Assembly: GCA_018263395.1 (NCBI GenBank)
Contig: JAANXF010000014.1
Span: 1 to 64,000, forward strand
Reading direction: 5' to 3'
From: Methanonatronarchaeales archaeon
Lineage (GTDB): Archaea > Halobacteriota > Methanonatronarchaeia > JAANXF01
Length of the DNA stretch: 64,000 nucleotides
Shown here: positions 1 through 9,369 of the stretch, piece by piece
Numbering within the stretch: position 1 is the first letter of the stretch
Layout of the letters: the number at the start of each line of letters is the position of its first letter
Made by a program: the position numbers and the translations under genes
Notes under the pieces: model-generated
Database searches by the model: none
What the model was told of the DNA's origin: nothing
Seen by the model: the letters and a program-made list of their open reading frames with translations, nothing else

Positions 1-1
1 T

Positions 2-478
2 AAGGCCAAAGAGCTACAGCCCGCGGTCGATCTCGTTGCCGAACTCGCAGAGACAGGGGGCTCCCTGCCTTTCCCGCCGGAAGCCGCGACGTTTTTAAAC
101 GTGTCGCCGGAGGGGAAAAGAAGCGGTTTCCGGGCACCCGGGGGCAAGATCCGGGAAATGGAGAAAGCCGGTTTGGTCGCCCTCGACAGCTACAAAAACG
201 ACCCCGGGATCCGGTTGACGGAAGTAGGGAGCCGTATTAAAGACGCAATGATAAAGCTGCTGCTCAACGCCGAGGGCCCCTTCTATTTAAGGGATTTTGT
301 TTTCCGCGTCAGTTGCCGCGTCGCCGGTGAGGAGAGGTTTATCGAGGAAATGGACGAGGCCCTGGAGGAGCAGGGCCGGGCCTGGGAGGAGGCGGAAAAG
401 GCCATCGAGGAAGGGGACGAGGAAGCGGCGTGGGCCTGGCTCAACAGGGCGGAGTCCTTGAGTCACGTAGAGTTCTAG
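2..478 (+). CDS. Winged-helix domain protein, 5' end outside the window
   Basis: The reading frame is open from the first bases of the window, so the true start lies upstream and only the C-terminal part (about 158 residues) is visible. The middle reads like a winged-helix DNA-binding domain: a helix (KIREMEKAGLVAL) followed by a wing-like strand and LTEVGSRIKDAM, as in MarR/ArsR-type folds. The C-terminus is strongly charged and Glu-rich, and is probably helical. It ends four bases inside the 3' end of the convergent integrase gene, so it probably belongs to the same integrated element. It could be a plasmid or virus regulator; the specific role is not recognisable. Confidence 0.55.
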   Translation, partial: KAKELQPAVDLVAELAETGGSLPFPPEAATFLNVSPEGKRSGFRAPGGKIREMEKAGLVALDSYKNDPGIRLTEVGSRIKDAMIKLLLNAEGPFYLRDFVFRVSCRVAGEERFIEEMDEALEEQGRAWEEAEKAIEEGDEEAAWAWLNRAESLSHVEF

Positions 479-1710
479 TCCTCCCGGGAGGCTTTCTTTA
501 GTTCCGCTACGTCGGCGCGTAGCTCCTTGATTTCTTGCAGAAGCGCGGCGTCCGCGTCGAGAAGCTCCTCGTCGCCCTTCTCCTCGGCCTCCTCCAGTTC
601 CTCGGCGGCCTCGGGGGTTCGGGCTAACCCGCAGCCTCCGCAAAACCGTTGGTCCTTCGTGTTCCGGGTTTCGCACCTCGGGCAGGCCCAGGGTTCAAGG
701 ACGCCGGGCTCCCTCTCCTCCGCCTCGGTAAGGCCGTGCATCGCGGCCACTTCGTCCCAGAGGTCCACGGCGTCGCTTAGATCGTAGTTCTTCAACTGCT
801 CGGAGTCCCGGGTCCATCCGAAAAACATTTTCGCGGCGGAGTCACTCATGCCCTCCCGTCTTTTCTTCGAGACGGCGGCGCGTCGCCAGGCGTGCGGCGT
901 CGTTGATTTCTCCACTCTGGCCCTGTCCTTCAGCTTCCGCGTAACGTGCCTAAGCCCGTTGTACGTCATTCTCTGCCCCTTCCTGTCGTAGTGCCGGGAG
1001 TAGAAGAGCGGGGCGTCGGGGTTATCGCTGTCCGGGTGCCGGTTTACGTGTTCCCGGAGGTAGGGCTCTGCCTCGATGAGGTACACCGTCCGGCCCCCTG
1101 TTTTACTGATTCCTCCCTCCGGAACCCGGACCTTTGCCCCCTGTCTTTCAAACGAGACGTGGCGAATGTCGAGGGAAAGCATTTCACTTGCCCTGAAGCC
1201 GCCGTCGTATAGGGCGGCGATTATGGCGGTGTCCTGGGCGTGGTCCGTAACCTCAAGCATAGCTTTAATTTCTTCGTCCCTCAGAGGCTCCTCGTCCCGC
1301 CTCCCGTTTCCGCCTTTTATCGAGGTGTCTATGTGTTTCACGGCGTCGGGGTATTCTCCGCCCACGGGGTCGCCGGCGGGGTGAACGTGTTTGTAGAAGT
1401 CCTTTATCCCGACTTTGACCCTTGAGGCCGTGGAGGCCGCATATTTTTCATTCACGACCTCCGCCACGTATTTTTGAAGGGTCCTTCTATCGAGGTCGAG
1501 GAGGGCGGCATCTGCCCAGAGGGAGAGGTCGGCAACTGCTCTTACTGAGTCGTTCAAGGTCTGCCATTTCACGGCGTCGGCGCGTTTGGCGTGTATGTAG
1601 GTCTGTAGGGCGTCCCGGTCCTGTTCCCTTTCGGGCCTGTCTCTCTGAGTCTCTACCCTGTTTTTGTAGTAGGCTTCCCGCTCCTCACGGTCTAGGCTGC
1701 TGGAGGTCAT
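475..1710 (-). CDS. Tyrosine recombinase (integrase) with C-terminal zinc ribbon
   Basis: 411-residue site-specific recombinase. An N-terminal SAM-like core-binding domain occupies about residues 30-130 and the catalytic domain about 140-320. Visible catalytic elements are the first Arg in GGFRASEML, a Lys in SKTGGRT, the HxxR box in TPHAWRRAAVS, Trp in FFGWTRDS and the nucleophile Tyr in LKNYDLSD. After the catalytic domain comes a CPRC...CGGC zinc ribbon (about 343-360) and a Glu-rich coiled coil, an arrangement I associate with archaeal plasmid and provirus integrases. The ATG start has a strong Shine-Dalgarno (GGTGAGG). It sits at the junction with a truncated host-like gene, so it marks one end of an integrated element extending left. 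Confidence 0.9.
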   Translation of the reverse strand: MTSSSLDREEREAYYKNRVETQRDRPEREQDRDALQTYIHAKRADAVKWQTLNDSVRAVADLSLWADAALLDLDRRTLQKYVAEVVNEKYAASTASRVKVGIKDFYKHVHPAGDPVGGEYPDAVKHIDTSIKGGNGRRDEEPLRDEEIKAMLEVTDHAQDTAIIAALYDGGFRASEMLSLDIRHVSFERQGAKVRVPEGGISKTGGRTVYLIEAEPYLREHVNRHPDSDNPDAPLFYSRHYDRKGQRMTYNGLRHVTRKLKDRARVEKSTTPHAWRRAAVSKKRREGMSDSAAKMFFGWTRDSEQLKNYDLSDAVDLWDEVAAMHGLTEAEEREPGVLEPWACPRCETRNTKDQRFCGGCGLARTPEAAEELEEAEEKGDEELLDADAALLQEIKELRADVAELKKASRED

Positions 1711-1742
1711 GGTTTTACCTCACCCCTGTTACGTATATACTT
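1711..1742 (-). promoter_or_regulatory. Integrase promoter and Shine-Dalgarno
   Basis: Read on the minus strand, a TATA-like GTATATAC lies at 1733-1740, followed by GGTGAGG at 1718-1724, eight bases before the integrase ATG. The TATA-to-start distance of about 25 bases is normal for archaea. The same short stretch is where the truncated neighbouring gene loses recognisable similarity, so it may also contain the recombination (att) core. Confidence 0.5.
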
Positions 1743-1772
1743 TGTTGGGGTTACACCTTTTACTCCGTCTAC

Positions 1773-2522
1773 GTGACCGACCCGGTGGACGACGAGATGG
1801 TGGGGAACCTCGCCGAATCCTTCGGGAGGAGGGCGGACGAGGAGGGGCTCTCAGAGTTCGAGAGGGTGAGCTTCGTCACGGCCTTCGTGCAGAGCCTGCC
1901 GTACACCCCGGACAACGTCACCACCGACTTCGACGAGTACCCCCGCTACCCGGTCGAGACCCTCGTAGACGACGGCGGGGACTGCGAGGACTCCTCCATA
2001 CTGCTCGCCTCGGTGATGGACGCCATGGGTTACGACGTGGTTCTCCTTGAGCTACCGGGCCACATGGCGGTGGGTGTCGCGGGGGACGAGACGGTGGGAG
2101 GAAGCTACGTGGAGGGCGGCGGGACTAGGTACTTCTACGTCGAAACCACCGGGGAGAACTGGGAAATCGGCGAGTTGCCCGCGGAGTTCGAGGAACTGCC
2201 GATAACGATTCGCGGCCTGGAGCCCGTGCCGGTGCTGGTGCACTCCTGGAGCGCCACGTCCAGAGGTACCCGTGTTGACGTGAACGTGACCGTGAATAAC
2301 GTGGGAACAGACGTCGCCGAGGACGTGAGGGTCAGGTGCTACTTCCAGACGGCGGAGGGGAGCTACGGTGAGCGAATCAGCGACGCTCTCACCCTGCAGC
2401 CCGGGTCCAGCGGCATGTACCGCTTCACGCTGTCCGCCCCGAGGGACGGAGAAACCAGGCTGTTCGTCGAGGTTCTCATGGAGGGCTCGAAGGTCGACGA
2501 GAGCCGCTCCGAACCGTTCTAG
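1773..2522 (+). CDS. Transglutaminase-like protein with C-terminal CARDB-like domain, 5'-truncated
   Basis: The product has a transglutaminase/papain-like core: GGDCEDSSILLAS carries the nucleophile Cys and LPGHMAVGV the catalytic His. A beta-rich C-terminal domain of about 95 residues resembles CARDB (alternating NVTVNNVGTD pattern). The family normally has an N-terminal membrane region before the YVTDPVDD segment; here that part is missing and the frame runs straight into the integrase gene. The frame stays open upstream to 1422, but that stretch is antisense to the integrase and is not protein-like. The GTG at 1773 and ATG at 1797 are possible starts. It may be a displaced 3' fragment or may still be expressed from a promoter in the element. 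Family assignment is firm; start and functionality are uncertain. Confidence 0.6.
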   Translation: MTDPVDDEMVGNLAESFGRRADEEGLSEFERVSFVTAFVQSLPYTPDNVTTDFDEYPRYPVETLVDDGGDCEDSSILLASVMDAMGYDVVLLELPGHMAVGVAGDETVGGSYVEGGGTRYFYVETTGENWEIGELPAEFEELPITIRGLEPVPVLVHSWSATSRGTRVDVNVTVNNVGTDVAEDVRVRCYFQTAEGSYGERISDALTLQPGSSGMYRFTLSAPRDGETRLFVEVLMEGSKVDESRSEPF

Positions 2523-2560
2523 CGAAAACGATTTACAGGGAGAACTAAATCTATCCTACC

Positions 2561-3061
2561 ATGACGAGCGTAAGGTTGGGTGGAATCCTTGTCCTGTTGC
2601 TCACGGCCCTGGTCGCCGGTTGCTCCGGCGGACAGGGAACCTACATGGGAGGGGACGTAACGGGGGGGCCCGAGGCCACTGTGGAAGAGTACTGGGACGT
2701 GATCGACGACGGCGACTACGAGGATGCGAGGAAGCTGGTCGTGGGGGATCTGCTCTTCGACGACGGCCTCTACGGCAGGGGAGACGTCGACACTACGACC
2801 TACGCCGTATTCGGCGATGACGGCGAGAACGTCTCCGTGACGGGGGTGAACCTCGAGAGGGTGGTCAGGCTAAAGCCGGAGGACGAGCACATGCAGGAGC
2901 TCGGAGCAGAGGAGGGTTTCCTCGTGAGCTACTCGCTGAACGGTACACTCGAAAGGAAGGGTGCACGTGGTGAGCCATACGAGAGGGACCTGTCCGGCAA
3001 CTCAATGGCATCCCTGGTGGTGAGGAAGGACGGCGCCTGGAAGATAGTTCCCGACTTCTAG
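2561..3061 (+). CDS. Predicted lipoprotein with NTF2/DUF4878-like domain
   Basis: 166 residues beginning with a signal peptide and a clear lipobox (LVAGC, Cys about residue 21), so it is probably a lipid-anchored protein on the outer face of the membrane. The mature part starts with a helix (ATVEEYWDVIDDGDYEDA) typical of NTF2-like/DUF4878 accessory domains, then beta strands ending in the GAWKIVPDF-type C-terminus common in that fold. It follows the transglutaminase-like gene by 38 bases and overlaps the convergent phoU by four bases. The ligand is unknown; a link to phosphate uptake is only suggested by position. Confidence 0.75.
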   Translation: MTSVRLGGILVLLLTALVAGCSGGQGTYMGGDVTGGPEATVEEYWDVIDDGDYEDARKLVVGDLLFDDGLYGRGDVDTTTYAVFGDDGENVSVTGVNLERVVRLKPEDEHMQELGAEEGFLVSYSLNGTLERKGARGEPYERDLSGNSMASLVVRKDGAWKIVPDF

Positions 3062-3723
3062 ATGAATCTCCTGTCGCTGGAAACCATGTACACCGTTCTG
3101 GCAGAGATGTTTACCGCGTGGTCCGCCATGCGCTCCAGGTCGCGTATCGCGAGGAGAACGGTCGACACGGTCGCTGCGACCTCCTGCCCCCTCTCCCCGA
3201 ACTCCGTCCTCATCAGGCGGTCTATCAGCAGGTTGTTCATCTCCTCGCAGCGGCGGTCCATCTCGTCGTCCCTCTGAATCACCGTCACCGCCCTGTCGAT
3301 GTCCCCGTCCCTGAACGCGTCTATGGCCTCGCGAAACATCTCCAGGGCGTAATCGCCGAGGGAGGCGACGTCGACCTCCTCGACGATTTTGGTAGAACCC
3401 CCTCGCAGGGTGTACTCCCCGAGGTTCACGGCGAGGTCGGCTATCCGCTCGAGGTCCGTGCTTATCTTGAAGACCGCGGTCACGTAGCGAAGGTCCCCCG
3501 CGACGGGCTGGTGCAGCGCCAGCAGGTCGGTGCACCGCCTCTCCACCTCTATGTAGAGGTCGTCCACCTCGTCGTCGCTCGTGATTATTCTGTGGGCCAG
3601 GTCCCCGTCCCTCGCCCGAACGGCCTCGACCCCCCACTCCACCCTCTCTATCGACGTCTCTGCCATCCCCTCGAAGGCTTCCTGCAGATTCTCGAATCCC
3701 TCATCGTAGCTCTTCCGGCCCAT
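3058..3723 (-). CDS. phoU: Phosphate signalling protein PhoU
   Basis: 221 residues, the usual length, with two tandem three-helix PhoU repeats containing the metal-binding acidic motifs (DDEVDDLYIEVERR in the first, DDEMDRRCEEMNN in the second). PhoU modulates the Pst transporter and, in other organisms, prevents excess phosphate uptake. Its ATG overlaps the pstB stop by one base (TAATG arrangement), so it is the last gene of the pst operon. Confidence 0.93.
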   Translation of the reverse strand: MGRKSYDEGFENLQEAFEGMAETSIERVEWGVEAVRARDGDLAHRIITSDDEVDDLYIEVERRCTDLLALHQPVAGDLRYVTAVFKISTDLERIADLAVNLGEYTLRGGSTKIVEEVDVASLGDYALEMFREAIDAFRDGDIDRAVTVIQRDDEMDRRCEEMNNLLIDRLMRTEFGERGQEVAATVSTVLLAIRDLERMADHAVNISARTVYMVSSDRRFI

Positions 3724-4502
3724 TACCCGAATTTCCCCGTTATGTAGTCCTCGACCCTTTTGCTATCCGGGTTCTCGAATATCTTTCCCGTGCTGTCGTA
3801 CTCCTCCAGTACGCCTCCCGTGAGGAATACCCCGGTCGTGTCGCTTATGCGGGCGGCCTGCTGCATGTTGTGCGTGACGATCACCACCGTGTACTCCTCC
3901 TTCAGGTCGTGAATCAGGTCCTCTATCTTGGACGTGGCGACGGGGTCCAGTGCCGACGCGGGCTCGTCCATGAGCAGCACCTCTGGCTCCACGGCGATGG
4001 CCCGCGCTATGCACAGCCTCTGCTGCTGTCCCCCGGAGAGGCTCAGCGCAGACTCGTCCAGACGGTCCGAGACCTCCTCCCACAGCGCGGCCCTCCTCAG
4101 GGAGTTCTCCACGACCTCCCTCAGCCCGGACCTGTCCCCTACGCCGTGCAGCCTCGGGCCGTAGGCGACGTTGTCGAACACCGTCTTCGGGAAGGGGTTT
4201 GGCTTCTGGAAAACCATGCCTATCGCTCGACGCAGCTTCACCGGGTCGACGTCGTCGTCGTAGACGTTCTTGCCCTCGAACAGGACCTCGCCCTTGACCC
4301 TTGCCCCCTCCACCAGGTCGTTCATACGGTTCAGGCAGCGCAGGAAGGTGGACTTGCCGCATCCGCTCGGACCTATTACCGCCGTAACCCTGTTCCTGTC
4401 GATGTCCATGTCCACGTCCCGTAGGGCTGCCTCGCCGTCGTAGTACACGCTGAGCCCCCTGGTTTTAAGCACGGTGGAGTTACCGGTCAACGCCCGAAGC
4501 AC
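3723..4502 (-). CDS. pstB: Phosphate ABC transporter ATP-binding protein PstB
   Basis: 259 residues. Walker A is GPSGCGKST, the Q-loop region is [16 protein letters not shown] (typical of PstB), the ABC signature is LSGGQQQR and Walker B is VLLMDEP followed by ASALDP. It is a cytoplasmic ATPase that powers the PstAC channel. It lies 34 bases downstream of pstA and is translationally coupled to phoU. Confidence 0.96.
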   Translation of the reverse strand: MLRALTGNSTVLKTRGLSVYYDGEAALRDVDMDIDRNRVTAVIGPSGCGKSTFLRCLNRMNDLVEGARVKGEVLFEGKNVYDDDVDPVKLRRAIGMVFQKPNPFPKTVFDNVAYGPRLHGVGDRSGLREVVENSLRRAALWEEVSDRLDESALSLSGGQQQRLCIARAIAVEPEVLLMDEPASALDPVATSKIEDLIHDLKEEYTVVIVTHNMQQAARISDTTGVFLTGGVLEEYDSTGKIFENPDSKRVEDYITGKFG

Positions 4503-4536
4503 CTCCTCCCGTCGACCGTCAGGTGCATCGCTCCGC

Positions 4537-5415
4537 TCATTGTCTCCTGCCCCTCCGATACCTGTTCCGGATTACCACTGCGCCGGCGTTCATGGACAGG
4601 AGGAGAACCAGGAGCACGACGATAGCGGCGGGCGTGACGCCGTGCTGAAAACCCTCCTGTGGGAGGTCCGACCACGCAAATATCTGCAGCGGGAGGGCGC
4701 CGGTCGGGCTTAGCAATCCCGTGGGCGGGGAGAATATGGACGTGGCGAACCCTATCATTATCAGCGGCGCCGTCTCCCCCATCGCCCTCGCCAGGGCCAG
4801 AATCGTCCCCGTCATGATTCCCGGAATCGCCTCCGGAAGCACCACGCCCCTGATGGTCTGCCACTTCGTCGCGCCGATGCCGTAGGACGCGTCCCTCATG
4901 GATCCGGGCACCGCCCGGATGGACTCCTGGGCAGAGACTATCACTATCGGCAAAATCAGCAGCGTCAGCGTCATGCCCCCCACGAGGACGGTTCCGTGCT
5001 CCAGTTCGAGGGTCGACACGAAGATGCCGAGCCCCAGGAGGCCGTACACGATGGATGGGACGCCCGCGAGGTTGGATATGTTGGTCTCTATCAGTGACGA
5101 AAAGACGCTTCTCGACGCGTATTCCTCCATGTAGATGGCCGTACCTACGCCTATGGGCAGGGAGAGCGCGGCTACCAGCGAGATGACCAGAACGGAGCCC
5201 ACGAGGGCGGGGTAGATCCCGGCCCTCTCCGGGAACCTGGAAGGGGGGCTGGTAAGGAACTGGAGGTCGAGCCAACCGGCGGCGTCCCAGAAGACGTAGA
5301 CGAGCAGGGTTGCGAGGGCGACTATCCCGAAGAGGGTGGCGGCCACGCACAGCGCCACGAAGACGTGCCCCTTCCACCTCCCGGAGGCGCCGTCCCTTCC
5401 GTACCACGCCTTCAC
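4537..5415 (-). CDS. pstA: Phosphate ABC transporter permease PstA
   Basis: Integral membrane permease with about six transmembrane segments and the MetI-like EAA loop ([23 protein letters not shown]). I place the start at a GTG at 5415, which overlaps the pstC stop as GTGA and has a good Shine-Dalgarno (GGAGGT) about eight bases upstream. This gives 292 residues; an upstream ATG at 5448 would lie inside pstC. It forms the channel with PstC. Confidence 0.93.
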   Translation of the reverse strand: MKAWYGRDGASGRWKGHVFVALCVAATLFGIVALATLLVYVFWDAAGWLDLQFLTSPPSRFPERAGIYPALVGSVLVISLVAALSLPIGVGTAIYMEEYASRSVFSSLIETNISNLAGVPSIVYGLLGLGIFVSTLELEHGTVLVGGMTLTLLILPIVIVSAQESIRAVPGSMRDASYGIGATKWQTIRGVVLPEAIPGIMTGTILALARAMGETAPLIMIGFATSIFSPPTGLLSPTGALPLQIFAWSDLPQEGFQHGVTPAAIVVLLVLLLSMNAGAVVIRNRYRRGRRQ

Positions 5416-6365
5416 TCGTAGACCTCCCTGTACCTGGCCTTGACCCATTGGCTGAGCAGGTTCATCGCGAAGGTGATGACGAACAGTGTGAGCCCTATGG
5501 CGAAGAGGCTCCTGTACGCCACCGAGTTCCCCGTTACGTCGCTAACGCCTATCTCCACCATCGCAGCGGTCATGGTCTCCACGGGGTCGAGGAGGGCCTC
5601 CCCCGGCCTAAGCGGGTTGACCATGCGGGGAAACTTTCCTGCGGCGATGGTCACCGCCATGGTCTCCCCTATGGCGCGGGAGATGGCCAGGATGAAGGAG
5701 GCTATTATCCCGGACAGCGCCGCGGGGATCACCACCGTCGTGGAGACGTCGAGCTTCGTGGCCCCGAGTCCGTAACCTGCCTCCCTGAGGGACCTCGGCA
5801 CGGCGCTCATCGCGTCCTCGCTTATGCTGGAGACCATCGGTATGATCATTATGCCGACGACTACGGAGGCGCTTAACGCGTTGAACGTGCTGATTCCGGG
5901 GAAGAACCCGCTCAGGAACGGGGTTATGTACACGAGGGCGAAGTATCCGTACACGACCGTCGGTACGCCGGCGAGCACCTCGAGTGCCGGCTTGACGACC
6001 GAACGCACCCTCTCGTCCGCGTACTCGCTGAGGTAGACCGCCGTGGCCACGCCCACCGGCAGGGCGACTGCCGCGGCGCCGACCGTCACGGTCAGCGTGC
6101 CGCTGACGAGGGGCAGGACGCCGAACTCGTAGGGCCGTATCGTGGGGCTCCACCTAGTGCCCGTCAGGAACTCCAGAGCGGGGACCTCCCCGAAGAACTG
6201 CGCGGCGTCGACCAGTAGAGTCGCGACTATGGCGAGAGTGGTAACGATCGATAGCAGGGCGCAGGCGAGGAAGACCCCCTTCACCGACCTCCCCGTGAGG
6301 GAGCCGGACCGGCTGCCCGTCAAATCCGGCCCACGCGGCTGCTCGGAGTCCTTCATCCTGGGCAT
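5412..6365 (-). CDS. pstC: Phosphate ABC transporter permease PstC
   Basis: 317 residues with about six membrane helices and the MetI-like coupling loop ([23 protein letters not shown]). The hydrophilic N-terminal 30 residues are typical. It couples to pstA through a four-base overlap and lies 128 bases after pstS. A second possible ATG is nine bases inside the first. Confidence 0.94.
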   Translation of the reverse strand: MPRMKDSEQPRGPDLTGSRSGSLTGRSVKGVFLACALLSIVTTLAIVATLLVDAAQFFGEVPALEFLTGTRWSPTIRPYEFGVLPLVSGTLTVTVGAAAVALPVGVATAVYLSEYADERVRSVVKPALEVLAGVPTVVYGYFALVYITPFLSGFFPGISTFNALSASVVVGIMIIPMVSSISEDAMSAVPRSLREAGYGLGATKLDVSTTVVIPAALSGIIASFILAISRAIGETMAVTIAAGKFPRMVNPLRPGEALLDPVETMTAAMVEIGVSDVTGNSVAYRSLFAIGLTLFVITFAMNLLSQWVKARYREVYE

Positions 6366-6493
6366 CCGTATTGAGTCCGCCCTCCAATAAATTGGCTGGG
6401 TGGACCCGTATCGGTCACCGGACGAGACGACCAGGGTTCGAATACCGGCCTGTTCCGGATATCCGCAGGCCCCCGCCGTCCACTCGCGTCCAG

Positions 6494-7462
6494 CTATCCG
6501 TCCCCCTCTACCGCGTTCTCGAGTTTCCGGAGGTTCTCCCGTTTCACGTCCGAGGTCACGGGCACGTAACCTATCTGGCCGATGAGGTCGGTGTCGGTCT
6601 GCTCGATGTAGAACTCCACGAACTCCCGCACCGCCTCCTCATCCAGGGAGTCCTCGTTGACGTATATGAAGAGGGGCCGGGAAAGCGGCCTGTACTCGCC
6701 GCTCTTTGCCGTCTCGATGCCGGGCTCCACGCCGTTCACCTTCAAGGCCTTTACTTTACCCTGGTTCTCCAGGTAGTAGGCCATGCCGAGGTACCCCATC
6801 GCGTACCTGTCCCGCGAGACGGCCTGCACGATGGTGTTGTCCTGTTCGGTGCCCTGGAAGTCGCCCCTCGACGCGCCCTCCTCCCCGACTATCTCCTCGG
6901 TGAAGTAGTCGAAGGTCCCCGAGGCGCTCGTTGGGCCGTACAGCTCGATCTCCTCGTCCGGCCACTCCGGCCTCACGTCGCTCCACCTCCGGGCCGGGTC
7001 CTCCGGCCTCCATATCTGTCTCAGCTCCTCCACGGTTACGTCGTCGACCCACTCGGCCTCGGGGTTGACCAGGACAGTTATGGCGTCCGTCGCCACCTGG
7101 AGCTCCAGGGGTTCGATGCCGTTGGCCCTGGCCGCCTCGAGCTCGCTCTCCTCGATCCGTCTGCTCGCGCCGTTTATGTCGGTCTTTCCCGGGACGAAGA
7201 AGTTCTCGAAGCCGCCGCCGGTCCCCGTGGACTGTACCGGTACCTGGACCCCTGGGTGCTCCTTGTTGAACTCCTCGGCAACCGCTACGGAGATGGGGTA
7301 GACCGTGCTGCTGCCCGCTATCCTGACCTCGCCGGTAAGCCCGTCCGACGCGTCCCCTCCGGGGCCCCCGACGCAACCAGCCGTAACGACAGCGACCGAC
7401 ATCGCCAGGACGGCCAGCACCTTCGGCGAACCGCTTCCGCTCGACACAATTCGTCCCGTCAT
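6494..7462 (-). CDS. pstS: Phosphate-binding lipoprotein PstS
   Basis: 322 residues. A hydrophobic signal ends in VVTAGC, a lipobox with Cys about residue 30, so the protein is membrane-anchored outside the cell. The phosphate-binding signature AGSSTVYPI follows at the start of the mature domain, and the second P-loop-like site [10 protein letters not shown] is present. PstS captures phosphate and delivers it to PstCA. First gene of the operon, preceded by a strong AT-rich promoter. Confidence 0.95.
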   Translation of the reverse strand: MTGRIVSSGSGSPKVLAVLAMSVAVVTAGCVGGPGGDASDGLTGEVRIAGSSTVYPISVAVAEEFNKEHPGVQVPVQSTGTGGGFENFFVPGKTDINGASRRIEESELEAARANGIEPLELQVATDAITVLVNPEAEWVDDVTVEELRQIWRPEDPARRWSDVRPEWPDEEIELYGPTSASGTFDYFTEEIVGEEGASRGDFQGTEQDNTIVQAVSRDRYAMGYLGMAYYLENQGKVKALKVNGVEPGIETAKSGEYRPLSRPLFIYVNEDSLDEEAVREFVEFYIEQTDTDLIGQIGYVPVTSDVKRENLRKLENAVEGDG

Positions 7463-7499
7463 CGCCCACGGGTTTGTCGAAAACCACGATAAGTATTGT

Positions 7500-7522
7500 C
7501 TAAGTAATATATATAGAGTATT
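7500..7522 (-). promoter_or_regulatory. TATA-box region of the pst operon
   Basis: On the minus strand an AT-rich block containing CTATATATATTAC lies about 40-55 bases before the pstS ATG. It is the most AT-rich spot in this part of a GC-rich region and fits an archaeal TATA box, possibly with flanking operator sequence for phosphate control. The rest of the gap up to 7685 shows no gene. Confidence 0.6.
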
Positions 7523-7685
7523 TAGTCGGTCCCGTGCTCGGCGTCGTGCGCCACGTCGCGAAGAACCTCCCCCGGTGACGGCGGGGGTGGAGGGGTACGG
7601 AGCGGGGTACGTGGGCGGCGCAGCCCCTTCTCCACGAACAACGTCGCCTGAACGTGTAAACGCAAACCGGAAGGGCGAGTTCCGG

Positions 7686-8441
7686 CTACCGGTACCTCTT
7701 CTCCCTCAGGTAACGGTAGGTGTCCGTCCTCCTCATGTCGAACATCTCGGCCCTGCCAAACCTCGCCAGCACTGCCGGCACGACCTCGTTAAGGGCGCCG
7801 AGGAGGAATACCGCCGCCATCACCACCGTGGCCCAGGAGGGGGCCTCCGCGACGATGCCGACCAGCAGGACGGCGAGGGAGGCGAGGTTCGTGGCCACCG
7901 CTCCGGAGGCGTGCATCCTCGCCCTCCCCCGGGGTGAGGCCTTCAGGTAGGTTGCGTAGTTCGTCTTCACGGTGGGCTCGATTCTGGCCGGCCCGTTCAG
8001 AAAGTAGAATGAGAACCTGATGCCGTTCAGCCTGCCGACCACCTGGTGCGCGAGGGGGTGAACCGCCGCGGCCAGGGCGAACTGTGCCACTACGAACGTC
8101 GCGCCCCTGACGGCAGCCTGTGAAAACCCCGCGACGGGAGGCACGTCGGCCGGGACGAGGGCGAGGTACAGCAGAGCGAGGCCAGCCGAAGCCAGGGCCA
8201 GCTCCAGGACGTTTCCGAGGAGAAGCGGCAGCCTCAGCAGAGACGATTTTTTGAAGAGTGCCCCGTCGACCTCGCCCACGAGATTGGCCAGGTCGCCCCT
8301 CAGCTCGGGGTCCTCCTTTACCCTCTCCACTATCGACCAGAACTCGGAGGTATCGACGTCCTCCCCTGAGCCCAGCTCGTCGAGCATCTCTACTAGCCGG
8401 TCCTCAACCTCGTTCTCCTCGCTGAGGAGGCTGTGCTCCAT
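7686..8441 (-). CDS. Site-2-protease-like membrane protein with altered HPLAH motif
   Basis: 251 residues. The N-terminal 80 are acidic, helical and cytosolic, followed by about five to six membrane helices. In a helix sits AAAVHPLAHQVVGRLNGIRF, which aligns in position with the HExxH helix of M50/S2P intramembrane proteases, but the catalytic Glu is replaced (HPLAH). A later SGAVATNLASL segment resembles the S2P family's SGPLANLLL helix. It may be an inactive homologue or use an unusual metal site. It stands alone between pstS and the sugar-oxidoreductase gene. Confidence 0.65.
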   Translation of the reverse strand: MEHSLLSEENEVEDRLVEMLDELGSGEDVDTSEFWSIVERVKEDPELRGDLANLVGEVDGALFKKSSLLRLPLLLGNVLELALASAGLALLYLALVPADVPPVAGFSQAAVRGATFVVAQFALAAAVHPLAHQVVGRLNGIRFSFYFLNGPARIEPTVKTNYATYLKASPRGRARMHASGAVATNLASLAVLLVGIVAEAPSWATVVMAAVFLLGALNEVVPAVLARFGRAEMFDMRRTDTYRYLREKRYR

Positions 8442-8466
8442 GTATCCTAAACCTCCCCCAGATTAC

Positions 8467-9369
8467 TTAGAAGTTTTGATACAGCTCCTCCACCGCGTCC
8501 ATCGTCGCGACCGCCTCGTGGAGCATCGGGGAGCCCCCGTGCCGACGTGCCGAAAGAAACTCGTCGACAACCCCACCGAACCACTCCCCGTGTACGGAGC
8601 CGTCGGAGAGCCCCCTCTCGAAAACGGCGTCCCCCTCGATTCTGTCGTCCAGCAACCGGTGACCGTCCGCCTCGACCCTCACGCACCTCTCGTCGGACGT
8701 CCAGTCCAGGGACACGGCCGCGCCCGCGTCTCCGAGCTCCAGCTCGAACTCGATCTGGAAGTCCACCCCGTCGCAGGTTTCCGCCTCGACGAGGTCGACG
8801 TCGGAGACGGTCTCACCAGCGAGGAACGCGGACGCGTAGATGGCGTGGTACCCGTGGTCCATCAGGATCCCCCCACCGGAGACCTCCCTGTTCACCCTCC
8901 ATCCAGGGAGCCAGGACTCCGTCCCCTCGCAGAACCCCGTCCTCCTGACTTCAAAACGCACCTCGGAGGCGTCCCCGGCCAACTCCTTCAGCCTCCGTAG
9001 GTGAGGGGCGTGCAGGTAGTTGTGTACCGGAAAGGCAGTGACCCCCATGCAGGCCCTCTCAACCCTGCCCTGCTCCCCGGGCATACAGACCGGTTTCTCG
9101 ATCAGTACGTCCACGCCCGCCCCGGCGGACCTCTCGACTGCCTCGAGTTTGAACGCGGGGGGAACCGCGACGTCCACGAAGCCCGGCTCAGCCTCTTCCA
9201 GCGCCTCCTCGAGGGAGCTGTGGGTCTCCAGGCCGGCGTCCCTGGCCGCCGCCAGCCTTTCGCTCGAGACGTCGACCACGCCGCCGACGTCCACGCCCCG
9301 CTCCCTGAGGGCCGGCAGGTGCCCCCTCTCGGCGACGTTTCCGAATCCGAATATGACGCAGCTAACCAT
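8467..9369 (-). CDS. Gfo/Idh/MocA-family NAD(P)-dependent oxidoreductase
   Basis: 300 residues. The N-terminal Rossmann fold starts with IFGFGNVAERGHLPAL (a glycine-rich GxGxxA-like loop) and includes the family's EKP motif (VLIEKPVCMPGE, about residue 90). The C-terminal alpha/beta domain contains GGGILMDHGYHAIY, matching the family's conserved G(G)G(x)LxDxGxH substrate motif. Members oxidise or epimerise sugars and cyclitols such as myo-inositol. It overlaps the preceding TIM-barrel gene by eight bases, so the two are probably co-translated. Exact substrate unknown. Confidence 0.87.
   Translation of the reverse strand: MVSCVIFGFGNVAERGHLPALRERGVDVGGVVDVSSERLAAARDAGLETHSSLEEALEEAEPGFVDVAVPPAFKLEAVERSAGAGVDVLIEKPVCMPGEQGRVERACMGVTAFPVHNYLHAPHLRRLKELAGDASEVRFEVRRTGFCEGTESWLPGWRVNREVSGGGILMDHGYHAIYASAFLAGETVSDVDLVEAETCDGVDFQIEFELELGDAGAAVSLDWTSDERCVRVEADGHRLLDDRIEGDAVFERGLSDGSVHGEWFGGVVDEFLSARRHGGSPMLHEAVATMDAVEELYQNF

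Noticed and set aside
1422-1772. Upstream extension of the transglutaminase-like frame
   Set aside because: It runs antisense through the integrase gene and is Arg/Ser-rich without domain character; only the part after about 1750 looks like protein.
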